A stretch of DNA of 64,000 bases from Shouchella xiaoxiensis (GCF_016907895.1 NZ_JAFBCV010000003.1:309823-373822); one strand, 5' to 3'. Counted from the stretch's first letter, positions 27,864-37,106 are shown. Notes: generated by a model from the sequence alone, not told the origin. A program made the numbers and translations.

Positions 27864-28334
27864 ATGGGACACACATACGAAGGCCATTTAGTTGCAACAG
27901 GGTTAAAAGTAGGGATTGTAGTTGGTAGATTTAATGATTTTATTACGAGCAAATTATTAGAGGGTGCAAAAGATGCCCTTCATCGACATGGGATGGAAGA
28001 AAGCGATGTGGATGTGGCTTGGGTTCCGGGAGCTTTTGAAATCCCATTTGCAGCTAAGAAGATGGCACAATCAAATAAATACGATGCGGTCATTACGCTA
28101 GGAACGGTTATTCGTGGATCTACACCTCATTTTGATTATGTATGCAGTGAAGTAGCCAAAGGCGTTTCTTCAATCAGTTTAAATCAAGATATTCCTGTTA
28201 TATTTGGTGTCTTAACGACTGATTCCATTGAACAAGCGATAGAGCGTGCTGGAACAAAAGCAGGAAATAAAGGGTGGGAAGCAGCAACTGCAGCAATTGA
28301 AATGAGTCGATTAAATCAAGCATTCACAAAGTAA
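27864..28334 (+). CDS. ribH: 6,7-dimethyl-8-ribityllumazine synthase
   Basis: Condenses the RibB and RibD-pathway products to lumazine; forms an icosahedral shell around RibE in Bacillus. 156 residues with [49 protein letters not shown] and [23 protein letters not shown]. Last gene of the rib operon; no ribT follows. Confidence 0.97.
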   Translation: MGHTYEGHLVATGLKVGIVVGRFNDFITSKLLEGAKDALHRHGMEESDVDVAWVPGAFEIPFAAKKMAQSNKYDAVITLGTVIRGSTPHFDYVCSEVAKGVSSISLNQDIPVIFGVLTTDSIEQAIERAGTKAGNKGWEAATAAIEMSRLNQAFTK

Positions 28335-28341
28335 TGGATTG

Positions 28342-28373
28342 AATTCTCTCGCCGTAGCGAGAGAATTTTTTTA
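28342..28373 (+). terminator. Rho-independent terminator of the rib operon
   Basis: AATTCTCTCGC and GCGAGAGAATT arms with a CGTA loop and a T tract. Confidence 0.9.
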
Positions 28374-28411
28374 TGTAATATCTGGTTTACGAAAATTGTC
28401 ACATGATAGGA

Positions 28412-28439
28412 TTGTTTATCGATAACTTTAAGCTACAAT
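28412..28439 (+). promoter_or_regulatory. Possible sigma-A promoter of the nitrite-channel gene
   Basis: TTGTTT at 28412-28417 and TACAAT at 28434-28439 with a 16-base spacer. Confidence 0.45.
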
Positions 28440-28477
28440 AAAGAATGGTCATCATAGAGAGAAAGTAGGGGAGAGTT

Positions 28478-29275
28478 ATCTATAGAGATACGTTAAATGC
28501 GCTGAGTGACCTAGCTTTAAAGAAAAAGAAATTGTTAGGTGCAAGTAAATCAGCGTTTTTATTTTCAGCAATGCTTGCAGGTGCCTACGTTGGCATCGCC
28601 GTTGTACTTGTTTATATTATTGGAGATCCAATTGTTCAAAGCTTTCCTGCGCTAACACCATTAGTTATGGGTTTAGCTTTTGGAGTTGCTTTGCTACTTG
28701 TTATATATGCGGGTTCTGATTTATTTACAGGAAGTGTATTGTATTATACCATTTCTACTTTAAATAAAAAGACAACGATAAAAGATACGTTAGTGAACTG
28801 GAGCTGGACATACGGAGGCAACCTCTTAGGTGCTTTGTTTATTGCCATTCTTATTTATTTAGCAGGTATTTTTAATGGGATCACTGAAAATCATTATTTA
28901 TTTTATATGGCTGAAGAGAAAATGACCGGCGGGGCAATGGAACTATTTTTCAAAGGTATTTTTTGTAACTGGCTTGTTTGTTTAGCGATTTGGACACCAA
29001 TGCGCTTAAAAAATGAGATGGCAAAATTGTTTGTTGTTTTTATCATTATTTTTGCTTTCTTTGCATCTGGTTATGAACATAGTGTTGCTAACATGGGATT
29101 GTTTCATTTAGCACTCTTGCACAATCCAGGAATTGAAACGATTTCGATGGCAGGCTATTTTGCTAATATGATTCCTGTGACGGTAGGTAATATTATTGGT
29201 GGAAGTGTATTTGTCGGAATGGCCTATTATTATATTTCAAAGAAAAGTGAACTTGATTCACTAACAAATGATTAA
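28478..29275 (+). CDS. Formate/nitrite transporter family channel, NirC-like, with an ATC in the start position
   Basis: Pentameric membrane channel of the FNT family, most like nitrite carrier NirC. Six hydrophobic segments; family motifs AGAYVGIAVVL, YAGSDLFTGSVLYY, FFKGIFCNWLVCLAIW and FFASGYEHSVANM. The first ordinary start codon in frame is TTG 28532, which lacks a ribosome site and would remove the conserved N-terminal helix. Upstream the frame stays open to 28469, and residues from 28478 (ATC, then YRDTLNALSDLALKKKKLL) match NirC N-termini without a gap. AGGGGAG at 28467-28473 precedes that ATC. So the start is either a rare ATC, a mutated ATG or a sequencing error. No nir genes are near. 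Confidence 0.8.
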   Translation: MYRDTLNALSDLALKKKKLLGASKSAFLFSAMLAGAYVGIAVVLVYIIGDPIVQSFPALTPLVMGLAFGVALLLVIYAGSDLFTGSVLYYTISTLNKKTTIKDTLVNWSWTYGGNLLGALFIAILIYLAGIFNGITENHYLFYMAEEKMTGGAMELFFKGIFCNWLVCLAIWTPMRLKNEMAKLFVVFIIIFAFFASGYEHSVANMGLFHLALLHNPGIETISMAGYFANMIPVTVGNIIGGSVFVGMAYYYISKKSELDSLTND

Positions 29276-29280
29276 TAGCA

Positions 29281-29320
29281 GAAGAGGAAGAGTGAGAAAT
29301 CATTCTTCCTCTTCAATTTT
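29281..29320. terminator. Inverted repeat between the NirC-like gene and ypuF
   Basis: GAAGAGGAAGA and TCTTCCTCTTC form a perfect 11-bp stem with a 12-base loop; a weak AATTTT follows. It overlaps the 3' end of the ypuF-like gene. Confidence 0.6.
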
Positions 29321-29776
29321 AGGTTTTTGATGTCTAAGAATGTGCTTGTGAATGATGTTAGGGTTTTTTAGAGGACTTTGTGATTTCCACCTATCTCCTG
29401 CTCTTACTTGGCATAGTTTAATTAAGTGCGAATCGGTCAATGGCAGATCATAATCGCTAAAAGGCTCATCCAAATTCTTTAAGCGAATGTGAAGATCAAT
29501 TAATAGCTTTGAAGTATTTATTCCTAGATGTTCAAGTTGAACGTGTTCTAGCGGAATTCTCTTTAAAAGACGATTGAGCAGAATATGTGCACCTTTTTTG
29601 TTTCCACGCCTCTCGTGATAGAGAGCGACTGCGAGTTGAATGAGCGTGACCCAATAAGAATGACGATGGTCTGCCGCTCTCTTTTTCCATTCTGTTTCTA
29701 AGACCTCGTGACATTCAAAATAATCTCGTTCTGCGTGGAAAAAGTATAAGTAATCTAAGTAGGCTTGAGCGTACAT
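29300..29776 (-). CDS. ypuF: DUF309 protein YpuF
   Basis: 158-residue soluble helical protein of the DUF309 family, matching B. subtilis YpuF by sequence style and position next to scpA. Start ATG 29776 chosen: GAAGGAG stands upstream and MYAQAYLDYLYFFHAERDYFECHEVLETEWK is the family N-terminus with its HxxRDYFECHE motif. WVTLIQLAVALYHERRGN follows. Function unknown. Divergent from scpA, with about 85 bases between. Confidence 0.85.
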   Translation of the reverse strand: MYAQAYLDYLYFFHAERDYFECHEVLETEWKKRAADHRHSYWVTLIQLAVALYHERRGNKKGAHILLNRLLKRIPLEHVQLEHLGINTSKLLIDLHIRLKNLDEPFSDYDLPLTDSHLIKLCQVRAGDRWKSQSPLKNPNIIHKHILRHQKPKIEEEE

Positions 29777-29860
29777 AAAATCGTCTCCTTCGTATTTGCT
29801 GAAGACAGCTTCGTCGTAATGGTTTATGGTATAATCGGTACAAGAAATGATGGTGAAATA

Positions 29861-30628
29861 ATGACACATACATATAATGTAAGAACAGATTCATTTGAAG
29901 GGCCGCTGGATTTGCTGCTTCACTTAATCTCTCAGGCGGAAGTTGACATTTATGATATTCCTGTTGCCATTATAACAGATCAATATTTACAATATATTCA
30001 TGCGATGCAGGAATTTGAATTAGATGTAGCAAGCGAGTACTTAGTGATGGCCGCGACATTGCTACAAATAAAAAGTCAAATGCTATTACCAAAGCCAGAT
30101 GAATTATTTGAGCAGGAAGAAGATTGGCTTGAAGAGGACCCGCGTGATGAACTAGTGGAACAATTAATTGAATACAAAGCATTTAAAGAAGCTGCCATTC
30201 ATCTAAAAGAAAAAGAAGCGTCTAGAAGCTTACTTCATACACGTCCACCTGATGATTTAGATGGGTTCTTAACGGATGAAGAAGAACGTAAGCTACAAGT
30301 GAAGAACGTCAGTTTATTAGATATGTTAGGTGCTTTTCAGAAGATGATGCAGCGGAATGCTTGGAATGCACCGAAGATGAAAACGATTCAAACAGATGAA
30401 CAATCGGTTGAAGTCCGAATGAATGAATTGCTTGATCAACTTGAACAGACAGCGGGCCGGTCAAGCTTTGAAAAGTTGATAATAGGAGGTAATCGTTCAC
30501 AAATGATTGTGACGTTTTTAGCTGTGCTTGAGCTAATAAAAACGCGGGCCATTCACTGTGTACAAGAAACAAGTTTTGAAGACATTGAGATTTTTATATG
30601 GGACGGGGATAGGCATGGACCAAAGTAA
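29861..30628 (+). CDS. scpA: Segregation and condensation protein A
   Basis: Kleisin that bridges SMC heads, in the Smc-ScpA-ScpB condensin for chromosome organisation and segregation. Start ATG 29861: MTHTYNVRTDSFEGPLDLLLHLI is the family N-terminus. The middle is acidic (EQEEDWLEEDPRDE) and the C-terminus carries the winged helix (SQMIVTFLAVLELIKTRAIHCVQE). 255 residues. An extended -10, TGGTATAAT at 29827-29835, lies upstream. Overlaps scpB by 14 bases. Confidence 0.95.
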   Translation: MTHTYNVRTDSFEGPLDLLLHLISQAEVDIYDIPVAIITDQYLQYIHAMQEFELDVASEYLVMAATLLQIKSQMLLPKPDELFEQEEDWLEEDPRDELVEQLIEYKAFKEAAIHLKEKEASRSLLHTRPPDDLDGFLTDEEERKLQVKNVSLLDMLGAFQKMMQRNAWNAPKMKTIQTDEQSVEVRMNELLDQLEQTAGRSSFEKLIIGGNRSQMIVTFLAVLELIKTRAIHCVQETSFEDIEIFIWDGDRHGPK

Positions 30629-31202
30629 GCTAGCAAAAGCAGAGGGCTTGCTTTTTATTTCTGGTGATGAAGGAATCTCACCAGCTGAGATCGCGGCTTT
30701 AATTGAAGTAGAGGAATCAGAAGTTATTGAAATACTGAATGAGTTGAAAGAGCGTATGCTTGCTGAAGATCGTGGCATTCAACTAACGAGGCTCGCTAAT
30801 CGATTTCGATTGACAACAAAAGAAGTGCATGCTGATATGTATAAGGAGCTCGCTTCATCTCCTATTCACGGGGGACTATCAAGGGCTGCGCTGGAAACTT
30901 TAGCGATTGTCGCTTATAAACAACCGATTACACGAGTTGAAATTGAAGAAGTACGAGGTGTAAAAGCGGAAAAGGCGCTTCAATCTCTTGTTGCAAAATT
31001 ATTAATTGAAGAATGTGGGCGCGTCTCTGGAAGTGGTCGGGCTATTTTATATGGAACTACGTCTTACTTCCTCGATCACTTCGGGTTGGAAAACCTTGAT
31101 GAATTGCCTAAACTAGCAGAACTAGATCTTTCGCAAGATACGGATGAAGAAACGGACCTATTTTTTGAGAAGTTAAGCACAGAATCTGAAGGAGATTTAT
31201 AA
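30615..31202 (+). CDS. scpB: Segregation and condensation protein B
   Basis: Dimeric winged-helix partner of ScpA in the SMC complex. Start ATG 30615 (MDQSKLAKAEGLLFISGDEG) with GGGGAT upstream; the frame extends 19 codons further back inside scpA, which is not the start. Contains LSRAALETLAIVAYKQPITRVEIEEVRGVKAEKALQ and GTTSYFLDHFGL. 195 residues with an acidic tail. Translationally coupled to scpA. Confidence 0.95.
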   Translation: MDQSKLAKAEGLLFISGDEGISPAEIAALIEVEESEVIEILNELKERMLAEDRGIQLTRLANRFRLTTKEVHADMYKELASSPIHGGLSRAALETLAIVAYKQPITRVEIEEVRGVKAEKALQSLVAKLLIEECGRVSGSGRAILYGTTSYFLDHFGLENLDELPKLAELDLSQDTDEETDLFFEKLSTESEGDL

Positions 31203-31205
31203 GAA

Positions 31206-31685
31206 ATGACTGACAAGGCGTTATACAGATGTACACCGATGACTCAGGAAGCAGCAGCTTGTATTTGTAAATGGGTATATGCTCCTCCTTATCAGATGTA
31301 TTCGCTAGATTGTAGTAAAGAAACGCTTGAAGAGTTATTAGACGGTTCTTATCACGCAATTTATTTACAAGATGAATTGATTGGTTTTTATTGTACTGGT
31401 TTGGCTGCGCAGGTTCCGAGCGGCAGAGCTTCAGGACATTATCACAAGAAAATGGTCGACGTTGGCCTAGGAATGAAGCCAAATCGAACAGGTCAGCACC
31501 AAGGTTATCCATTCGTTTCATTTATTCTAGCCAAGGTAAGGGAGCAAGAAGAAGTTGCTGAATTAAGGCTGACTGTTGCCAACTGGAATAAAAGAGCAAT
31601 CACTCTTTATAAACAATTTAAGTTTGAAGAACAGATTCAATTTTCAACAAAAGATACAACCTTTATCATTATGGAAACCTGCTAA
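31206..31685 (+). CDS. GNAT-family N-acetyltransferase
   Basis: 159-residue acetyltransferase with a recognisable GNAT fold: acetyl-CoA loop region GMKPNRTGQHQGYPFVSFIL, then LRLTVANWNKRAITLYKQFKFEEQIQF as beta-5/alpha-4. Starts 3 bases after the scpB stop, so probably cotranscribed. It is not RibT, the GNAT protein of the B. subtilis rib operon. Substrate unknown. Closed by a terminator overlapping its end. Confidence 0.8.
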   Translation: MTDKALYRCTPMTQEAAACICKWVYAPPYQMYSLDCSKETLEELLDGSYHAIYLQDELIGFYCTGLAAQVPSGRASGHYHKKMVDVGLGMKPNRTGQHQGYPFVSFILAKVREQEEVAELRLTVANWNKRAITLYKQFKFEEQIQFSTKDTTFIIMETC

Positions 31686-31701
31686 TAAGCAGGTTTTTTT
31701 G
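31676..31701 (+). terminator. Rho-independent terminator after the GNAT gene
   Basis: AACCTGCT and AGCAGGTT arms, AATA loop, T tract. Confidence 0.88.
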
Positions 31702-31784
31702 TTTATAAGGAGTTGTTTATAGACACGTGCCCAAGCAAGTGTGCATATAGCTGAACTGAATGCAGTATAAAAGGGGCTGGATAA

Positions 31785-32648
31785 ATGAGAACCCATCAGG
31801 AAGCAGTGCAAGAGTGGAAAACGGAATTAGAACGTTTATGGAAAGAACAGCAAAAAGAAGTTGTAATGGCGGTTGGTGAGGAACAGACAAGGGGGTTCCG
31901 CCAATCATTGGAACGTCTTAATGAAGCGTTAATTCGAAATCAAGATGACGTAGATCTGCATGCATCAAATGCGTACAACTCATGGGTTGATTTAGCTAAC
32001 GAACGAGAGCACCGTAAGTTACGATCAACAGCTGGATTGCATCAATTACCAGAGCTCCCTTATGCTTATGATGCGTTGGAGCCTTATATTGATGAGAAGA
32101 CTATGCGTATTCATCACGATAAACACCATTTAAGTTATGTGGAAGGATTAAATAAAGCGGAAAAAGAAATGGAGAAAGCGCGTAATACAAAGGCCTATGA
32201 GCTTCTAAAACATTGGGAACGAGAAGCGTCTTTTCATGGGGCTGGTCACTATTTGCACACGTTGTTTTGGTTCACAATGACGCCAAATGGCGGAGGAAGA
32301 CCGAAAGGAAGCTTATTGCAGCAGCTAGTGCTTGATTTTGGCTCATTCGAGCAAATGAAAGAGCATTTCTCTAAAGCGGCAGAGCAGGTTGAAGGCGGAG
32401 GCTGGGCATTGCTTGTATGGGCACCAAGAGCACATAAATTAGAAATCTTACAAGCGGAAAAACATCAAAACCTTTCTCAGCAAGATCAAATTCCATTAGT
32501 TGCAATTGACGTCTGGGAACATGCCTATTATCTAAAGCATCAAAATGAAAGGAAGAACTACATTCAAGCTTGGTGGAATGTCGTTAATTGGGCTCAGGTA
32601 GAGAAACGGTTTAATGACGCCATGAAGCTAAAATGGGAAAAGTATTAA
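31785..32648 (+). CDS. sodF: Fe/Mn superoxide dismutase with N-terminal extension
   Basis: Fe/Mn-type superoxide dismutase resembling B. subtilis SodF. 287 residues: a helical extension of about 85 residues (HQEAVQEWKTELERLWKEQQ...) precedes the catalytic domain, which starts at HQLPELPYAYDALEPYIDE. Metal ligands are in MRIHHDKHHLSYVEGLN, the GAGHYLHTLFW segment, and DVWEHAYYLKHQNERKNY. The extension is usual for SodF and of unknown purpose. No signal peptide. Monocistronic. Confidence 0.88.
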   Translation: MRTHQEAVQEWKTELERLWKEQQKEVVMAVGEEQTRGFRQSLERLNEALIRNQDDVDLHASNAYNSWVDLANEREHRKLRSTAGLHQLPELPYAYDALEPYIDEKTMRIHHDKHHLSYVEGLNKAEKEMEKARNTKAYELLKHWEREASFHGAGHYLHTLFWFTMTPNGGGRPKGSLLQQLVLDFGSFEQMKEHFSKAAEQVEGGGWALLVWAPRAHKLEILQAEKHQNLSQQDQIPLVAIDVWEHAYYLKHQNERKNYIQAWWNVVNWAQVEKRFNDAMKLKWEKY

Positions 32649-32679
32649 AAAAACGCGCTAGGCGCGTTTTTTTAATACT
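32640..32679. terminator. Bidirectional terminator between sodF and cls
   Basis: AGTATTAAAAAAACGCGC and GCGCGTTTTTTTAATACT form an 18-bp perfect palindrome with a three-base loop. T tracts run in both directions, serving both convergent genes. Confidence 0.92.
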
Positions 32680-34139
32680 TAAAGAATAGGTGAGAGCAGT
32701 CGCGAAATGGACTCTTTGAATCGTATACGTTTACTCCTATTTTCATATAATTCTGGAGTGAGCAACGTCGAGACGGCAATGTCCTCATTAAAATCGTTAA
32801 TGAGCTGCTGGGCAATCTTTGGATCGTAAATAAATGCATTGACTTCAAAATTAAGTTTAAAGCTTCGTTGATCAATATTTGCTGTGCCGACGGAGCAAAC
32901 TTCCTCATCAACAATTAAAACTTTATTATGAATAAAACCATTCTCATAAATATAAACGGTAGCGCCTGTTTTCAACATCTCCCCAATGTGTGAAGTAGTA
33001 GCCCAGTAAACAAACATGTGGTCCGGCTTATTTGGAATCATTATTTTTACTTCAATTCCAGTTTGAGAGGCTACTTGTAGAGCATCTAGTAGCGTTTGAT
33101 CAGGAATAAAATAAGGCGTTTGAATTAAGATCGATTTTTTTGCATCCATGATCATTTTTAGATAACCGTTTTTTATTTGCTCGAATTCAGAGTCAGGTCC
33201 ACTCGAAACAATTTGAATGGGTGATTCGCCCCGTGCTTCAACTTCAGGAAAATAACGACTATGGTACGAAATATGGTACTCTTTGGCAGCTTGGTTCCAA
33301 TCAAGAATGAAACGAGTTTGAATCGCGGCAAGGGCAGGACCTTCAATCCGTAAATGGGTGTCACGCCAATAACCAAACTTTTTTTTCTTACCAAGGTACT
33401 CATCACCAACATTAAACCCACCAATGTAGCCACATTTGCCATCGATGTTAACAAGCTTGCGGTGATTCCTGAAATTTAAGCGAAGATTGACGATCGTAAA
33501 CCGAGAAGGGAAGAAGATACCAATTTCACCACCGGCGGCTCGAAAATCTTTTAAATAACGCTTTCTTAGAGAGCGGGAGCCTAGGTCATCATACAATAAG
33601 CGGACTTTTACGCCTTGTTTTGCTTTTTCTGTTAAAGCATCAATGATCTTCTTTCCAATCCCATCGTAGCGGAAAATGTAATACTGGATATGGATAAAGG
33701 TTTCCGCTCGGTTGATATCGTCTAAAAGCTTGGAAAACTTTTCTTCACCATCCGTGTAAATATCAATCTGATTTTGCTTCGTTAAAATGGCATCATTGTT
33801 CATTAAGTGCATGTAGATTAAATCACGATTCTCGTCAACGGTTTTGCTGTTAAAGCGAAAGGAGGGATCGAGTAAATCATTTTGCTGATCTTTAATTAAA
33901 TGATCCAACCCAACCTTTTTGATGCCTTCCCATTGAAACATTTTTCTACGAGTTAATGTTTGACCGAGTAAGATATAAATAATAAAGCCAACTAACGGGA
34001 TAAAAAATAAAATAAGCAGCCATGCCCATGTTGCCTGCGCGTCCTTACGTTCAATAAAAATCAAAATAGCAGCCAGCAGTAAGTTTACAATAAGGAGTGC
34101 GGCAAATAAGTACGATGGCATTGCAAATTCAATCATCAT
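32679..34139 (-). CDS. cls: Cardiolipin synthase
   Basis: Phospholipase-D-family membrane enzyme that joins two phosphatidylglycerols into cardiolipin. 486 residues: two N-terminal membrane helices (about 8-60), then two HKD motifs, HRKLVNIDGKCGYIGG and HNKVLIVDEEVCSVGTANIDQRS. Ends with the typical C-terminal SRLLSPIL. The weak ribosome site and near contact with the upstream kinase gene (29 bases) suggest cotranscription with it. Confidence 0.94.
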   Translation of the reverse strand: MMIEFAMPSYLFAALLIVNLLLAAILIFIERKDAQATWAWLLILFFIPLVGFIIYILLGQTLTRRKMFQWEGIKKVGLDHLIKDQQNDLLDPSFRFNSKTVDENRDLIYMHLMNNDAILTKQNQIDIYTDGEEKFSKLLDDINRAETFIHIQYYIFRYDGIGKKIIDALTEKAKQGVKVRLLYDDLGSRSLRKRYLKDFRAAGGEIGIFFPSRFTIVNLRLNFRNHRKLVNIDGKCGYIGGFNVGDEYLGKKKKFGYWRDTHLRIEGPALAAIQTRFILDWNQAAKEYHISYHSRYFPEVEARGESPIQIVSSGPDSEFEQIKNGYLKMIMDAKKSILIQTPYFIPDQTLLDALQVASQTGIEVKIMIPNKPDHMFVYWATTSHIGEMLKTGATVYIYENGFIHNKVLIVDEEVCSVGTANIDQRSFKLNFEVNAFIYDPKIAQQLINDFNEDIAVSTLLTPELYENRSKRIRFKESISRLLSPIL

Positions 34140-34168
34140 GTCATCAACCTGCTACTTTCTTGTTCATT

Positions 34169-35833
34169 CTAGAAACGTCCTGATCGAAAAATGGCCCAGA
34201 TGATCCATAAAAACATAAGAGACGTTATGGTTAAACCAATTTCAATTGCTGGAATTTGGAGAAGAATGGTTGGTTCAGCAGTTAATGAACCACCAATAAT
34301 GACACCAGCCATAATAATGCTAAAGGATAGAAGCACAACAGAAAAAGCCAACTTATTGCTAATGCGATCGACTTTTTTAATTAGATCTTTCATTTCTTTT
34401 ATTGATACGGATACTCTCAATTTACCTTTTCGTACATCTTCTAACGTTTTACTAACATCTTTAGGTAAAAGGCGGAGTGTATGGAAGCTATCCGATACTT
34501 CATTCTGAACTTTTTTAGCAAATCGCCTTGGATCATAACGTTCTTTAATTAACATTTTTCCAAAAGGCTCAACAATATCAATGATCGCTACGTTTGGTGC
34601 CATTGTTGAAACAATTGATTCAATTGCTAGTAGTGCTTTTCCAAGCATTGTTAAATCAGGTGGAATCAAGCAATCGTGGTCATTGGCAACTGCGAATAGA
34701 TCTTGAACCGCTTCTGCTATAGAAATTTCAGACATTGGCACGTTATAGTATTTTAATCGTAAATGATCAAGGTCATCTCTTAATCGATCTCGATTCACTT
34801 GTTCATGAACGATATTCATCGAAAAGAGAGCATCCATAACGCGATCTGTATGACGACTTTTTAATCCTTGAACCAGTAAAGCTAGACTGTGACGCATATC
34901 GTCTGAAAGACGACCAACCATTCCAAAATCGATTAATATAATATCGTTGTTTTTGGTCACGAATATATTTCCTGGGTGCGGATCTCCATGAAAAAAGCCG
35001 TTTACAAAAATTTGTTCAAACATACCTGTTGCGAATCGTTCAGCGACTAATTCTTGGTCAAAACCTTTTTCATATGTAGCTTCCGTAATTTTTGTTCCAT
35101 CAACATAGGACATGGTTAACACTTTTATGGACGAGTATGCTGAGTAAATTACAGGTGTATACATATGGTGCGTGTTATTTGCTTGTCGTTTAATTCGCTC
35201 AGCGTATTTTGCTTCGTTTTTATAATTGATTTCTTCTTTTAATGCTGAAGCAAATTCATGGAATAAGTCAATTAGGCGAAATCGTTTTACCCAGGCAATA
35301 CGTTCCTCTGCTAGTTCAAGTAAATCTTCAATTATAGCTAAATCAGTCTCAATTATATGACCAATATTAGGTCGCCTGATTTTAACAACAACCGATTCAC
35401 CGGTAGGAAGTTCCGCTTGGTGGACTTGGCCAATGGAAGCTGCAGCGAGTGGTTCTGGATTAAATGAGTGAAATAATTGATCGATTGGTGCATTTAACTC
35501 TTCTTCTAATATGATCTTAGCTTCTTCGTAAGAAAAGCTGGGAACATTGTCTTGAAGCTCTTCTAACTCGGAAAGCACGTGCTGAGGAAACAAATCAGCA
35601 CGTGTGCTTGCGAGTTGACCCATTTTAATAAAAGTAGGGCCGAGTTCCTCTAATAATAAGCGAATTCGCTTTGCTACTGATAAATCAGAGTCTTTTTTAG
35701 CTTTGTTTTTAGATCCTTTTTTTCGTCTATCAAGCAAACCTAAATCTCGGACAATTTGGCCAAAGCCGTAATGATAAAGAGCTGTGATAATATCTTGGTA
35801 TCTAGATAGGTAACGCATTCTTTTTTTTAGCAT
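34169..35833 (-). CDS. ABC1/UbiB (AarF) family atypical kinase
   Basis: 554-residue ABC1/ADCK/UbiB-type protein-kinase-like ATPase, membrane-attached. Motifs: KxGQ as TFIKMGQLASTRAD, the A-rich loop LAAASIGQVHQAEL, VVVKIRRP (ATP-binding Lys), FHGDPHPGNIFV catalytic loop and LIDFGMVGRL metal loop. Two C-terminal membrane helices (about 500-550). In other bacteria the family supports ubiquinone synthesis; this organism should use menaquinone, so the role is open. It pairs with the phasin-like gene upstream, a common arrangement. Confidence 0.9.
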   Translation of the reverse strand: MLKKRMRYLSRYQDIITALYHYGFGQIVRDLGLLDRRKKGSKNKAKKDSDLSVAKRIRLLLEELGPTFIKMGQLASTRADLFPQHVLSELEELQDNVPSFSYEEAKIILEEELNAPIDQLFHSFNPEPLAAASIGQVHQAELPTGESVVVKIRRPNIGHIIETDLAIIEDLLELAEERIAWVKRFRLIDLFHEFASALKEEINYKNEAKYAERIKRQANNTHHMYTPVIYSAYSSIKVLTMSYVDGTKITEATYEKGFDQELVAERFATGMFEQIFVNGFFHGDPHPGNIFVTKNNDIILIDFGMVGRLSDDMRHSLALLVQGLKSRHTDRVMDALFSMNIVHEQVNRDRLRDDLDHLRLKYYNVPMSEISIAEAVQDLFAVANDHDCLIPPDLTMLGKALLAIESIVSTMAPNVAIIDIVEPFGKMLIKERYDPRRFAKKVQNEVSDSFHTLRLLPKDVSKTLEDVRKGKLRVSVSIKEMKDLIKKVDRISNKLAFSVVLLSFSIIMAGVIIGGSLTAEPTILLQIPAIEIGLTITSLMFLWIIWAIFRSGRF

Positions 35834-35869
35834 TGGCTCTGTCCTTTCTAGCCACTCTTTATTGCTCTT

Positions 35870-36181
35870 TTACTGATTTTTTTCGCTAAGTGTTTTCTCT
35901 AAAATGGCTATGCGCGCTTTTAAGGCATCTACTTCAGATTTTGTCGGGACATCTTGGGAAACAAGAAATTGTTTAATTCGCTCATTGACCATACTTTCAA
36001 TCTCTTTTTGCGCTTTTTGACCTTTTGCTACTAGGTCGTCAACTAATTGGTTCGACTCGGAACGTTTTACTTCCCCACGTTGCACAAGATCATTAACTGT
36101 TCTTTCAATCTGTTCTTTGCTCGCTGATGCTACTCCAACACCTAACGAGTATGCATTGTTTAATAAATCCTTCATGGCCAT
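35870..36181 (-). CDS. Phasin-family/coiled-coil protein
   Basis: 103-residue almost wholly helical protein with a hydrophobic-flanked N-terminus (NNAYSLGVGVASASKEQIERTVNDL) and heptad-like C-terminal helix (SEVDALKARIAILEKTLSEK). This matches the phasin / PhaI-like group often found next to ABC1 kinases in Bacillaceae. No PHA synthase genes are in the window, so granule binding is not supported locally. Start ATG 36181 has GAGGAGG 8 bases before. Likely one operon with the kinase gene and cls. Confidence 0.7.
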   Translation of the reverse strand: MAMKDLLNNAYSLGVGVASASKEQIERTVNDLVQRGEVKRSESNQLVDDLVAKGQKAQKEIESMVNERIKQFLVSQDVPTKSEVDALKARIAILEKTLSEKNQ

Positions 36182-36300
36182 CTTAACATCCTCCTCTAAG
36201 GCTTTGCGCTCAGCTTAGCGTCCTCATTTACTATTGTAAACAATAATGCTAATGGAACACAATTTATATGTCATTCTTACCCTCTTTACGAGGTGCTTAA

Positions 36301-37005
36301 TCAAAAAGTTTCACTCGGTGTGGTTGCTTCATAGGTTTGTAAAAATAATGGTTTTCCTTCGATCCATTCAGCATATAAAACGGTTCGATGTGATGAGATT
36401 CCTCTGCTACTTAATTGATTTTGTAACCATTCTTCTGTTTTTTGAATACGTTTAAGCGATTTTTTAATAACCTCGCCATCCATTATAAGCGCGAGGGGTA
36501 GTTCTTGTTCTTCTGATTGGATCATTAGGTCTTTATTTGTTGGCGAATGAAATGCTTGTTTACGTTGAATGTTGACTGAGCCATTTGTTTCTAAAATACC
36601 ATATTCTACCTCGCGAATCGTGAAGACACCTTTTTCCCGTAATAAATGTTGAAGTTGATTTAAATCCAGTTTATTTTTTTTAAGTTCTTCAAACTGAATG
36701 CGGCCTTTTGCAATAACGACTGAAGGTGTTCCTTCTAATAGTCCTCTTGTAATACGAAACTTCTGCGTCAGCATTTCAATTGTATAGATAAGCGAACCCC
36801 AGATAAAAATCGCATAAAGAACATAGCGCAAGCTAATATCCTCATCGTATATGGCGTTTCCCAAAAGTTCTCCAACTACTAAAGCGGAAATAAAGTCAAA
36901 CGGTGTTAATTGCGTAATCTGGTTTTTCCCTAGCACTTTTGAAAGAAGCAACAGAGCAAAAAATCCAATAATTAACTCTGTTGTTAATGAAATGTAGCTT
37001 TGCAT
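36301..37005 (-). CDS. YetF/DUF421 membrane protein
   Basis: 234-residue membrane protein with three N-terminal helices (about 8-95) and a cytosolic DUF421 (YetF-like) domain with PSVVIAKGRIQFEELKKNKLDLNQLQHLLREKGV. Two repeats of a small alpha/beta module follow. Families of this type are repeatedly linked to mobile spoVA sets in Bacillaceae. Here it is divergent from such a set and only about 170 bases from it. Molecular function unknown. Confidence 0.88.
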   Translation of the reverse strand: MQSYISLTTELIIGFFALLLLSKVLGKNQITQLTPFDFISALVVGELLGNAIYDEDISLRYVLYAIFIWGSLIYTIEMLTQKFRITRGLLEGTPSVVIAKGRIQFEELKKNKLDLNQLQHLLREKGVFTIREVEYGILETNGSVNIQRKQAFHSPTNKDLMIQSEEQELPLALIMDGEVIKKSLKRIQKTEEWLQNQLSSRGISSHRTVLYAEWIEGKPLFLQTYEATTPSETF

Positions 37006-37106
37006 TGTAGATCAGTCCTAATGGAAGAATAAATATAGTGCTCTATTCATTTAAGTGTTTGTTAAAACAGGGTACTTATCCGTAAAGAATATGACAATAA
37101 TTTCAT

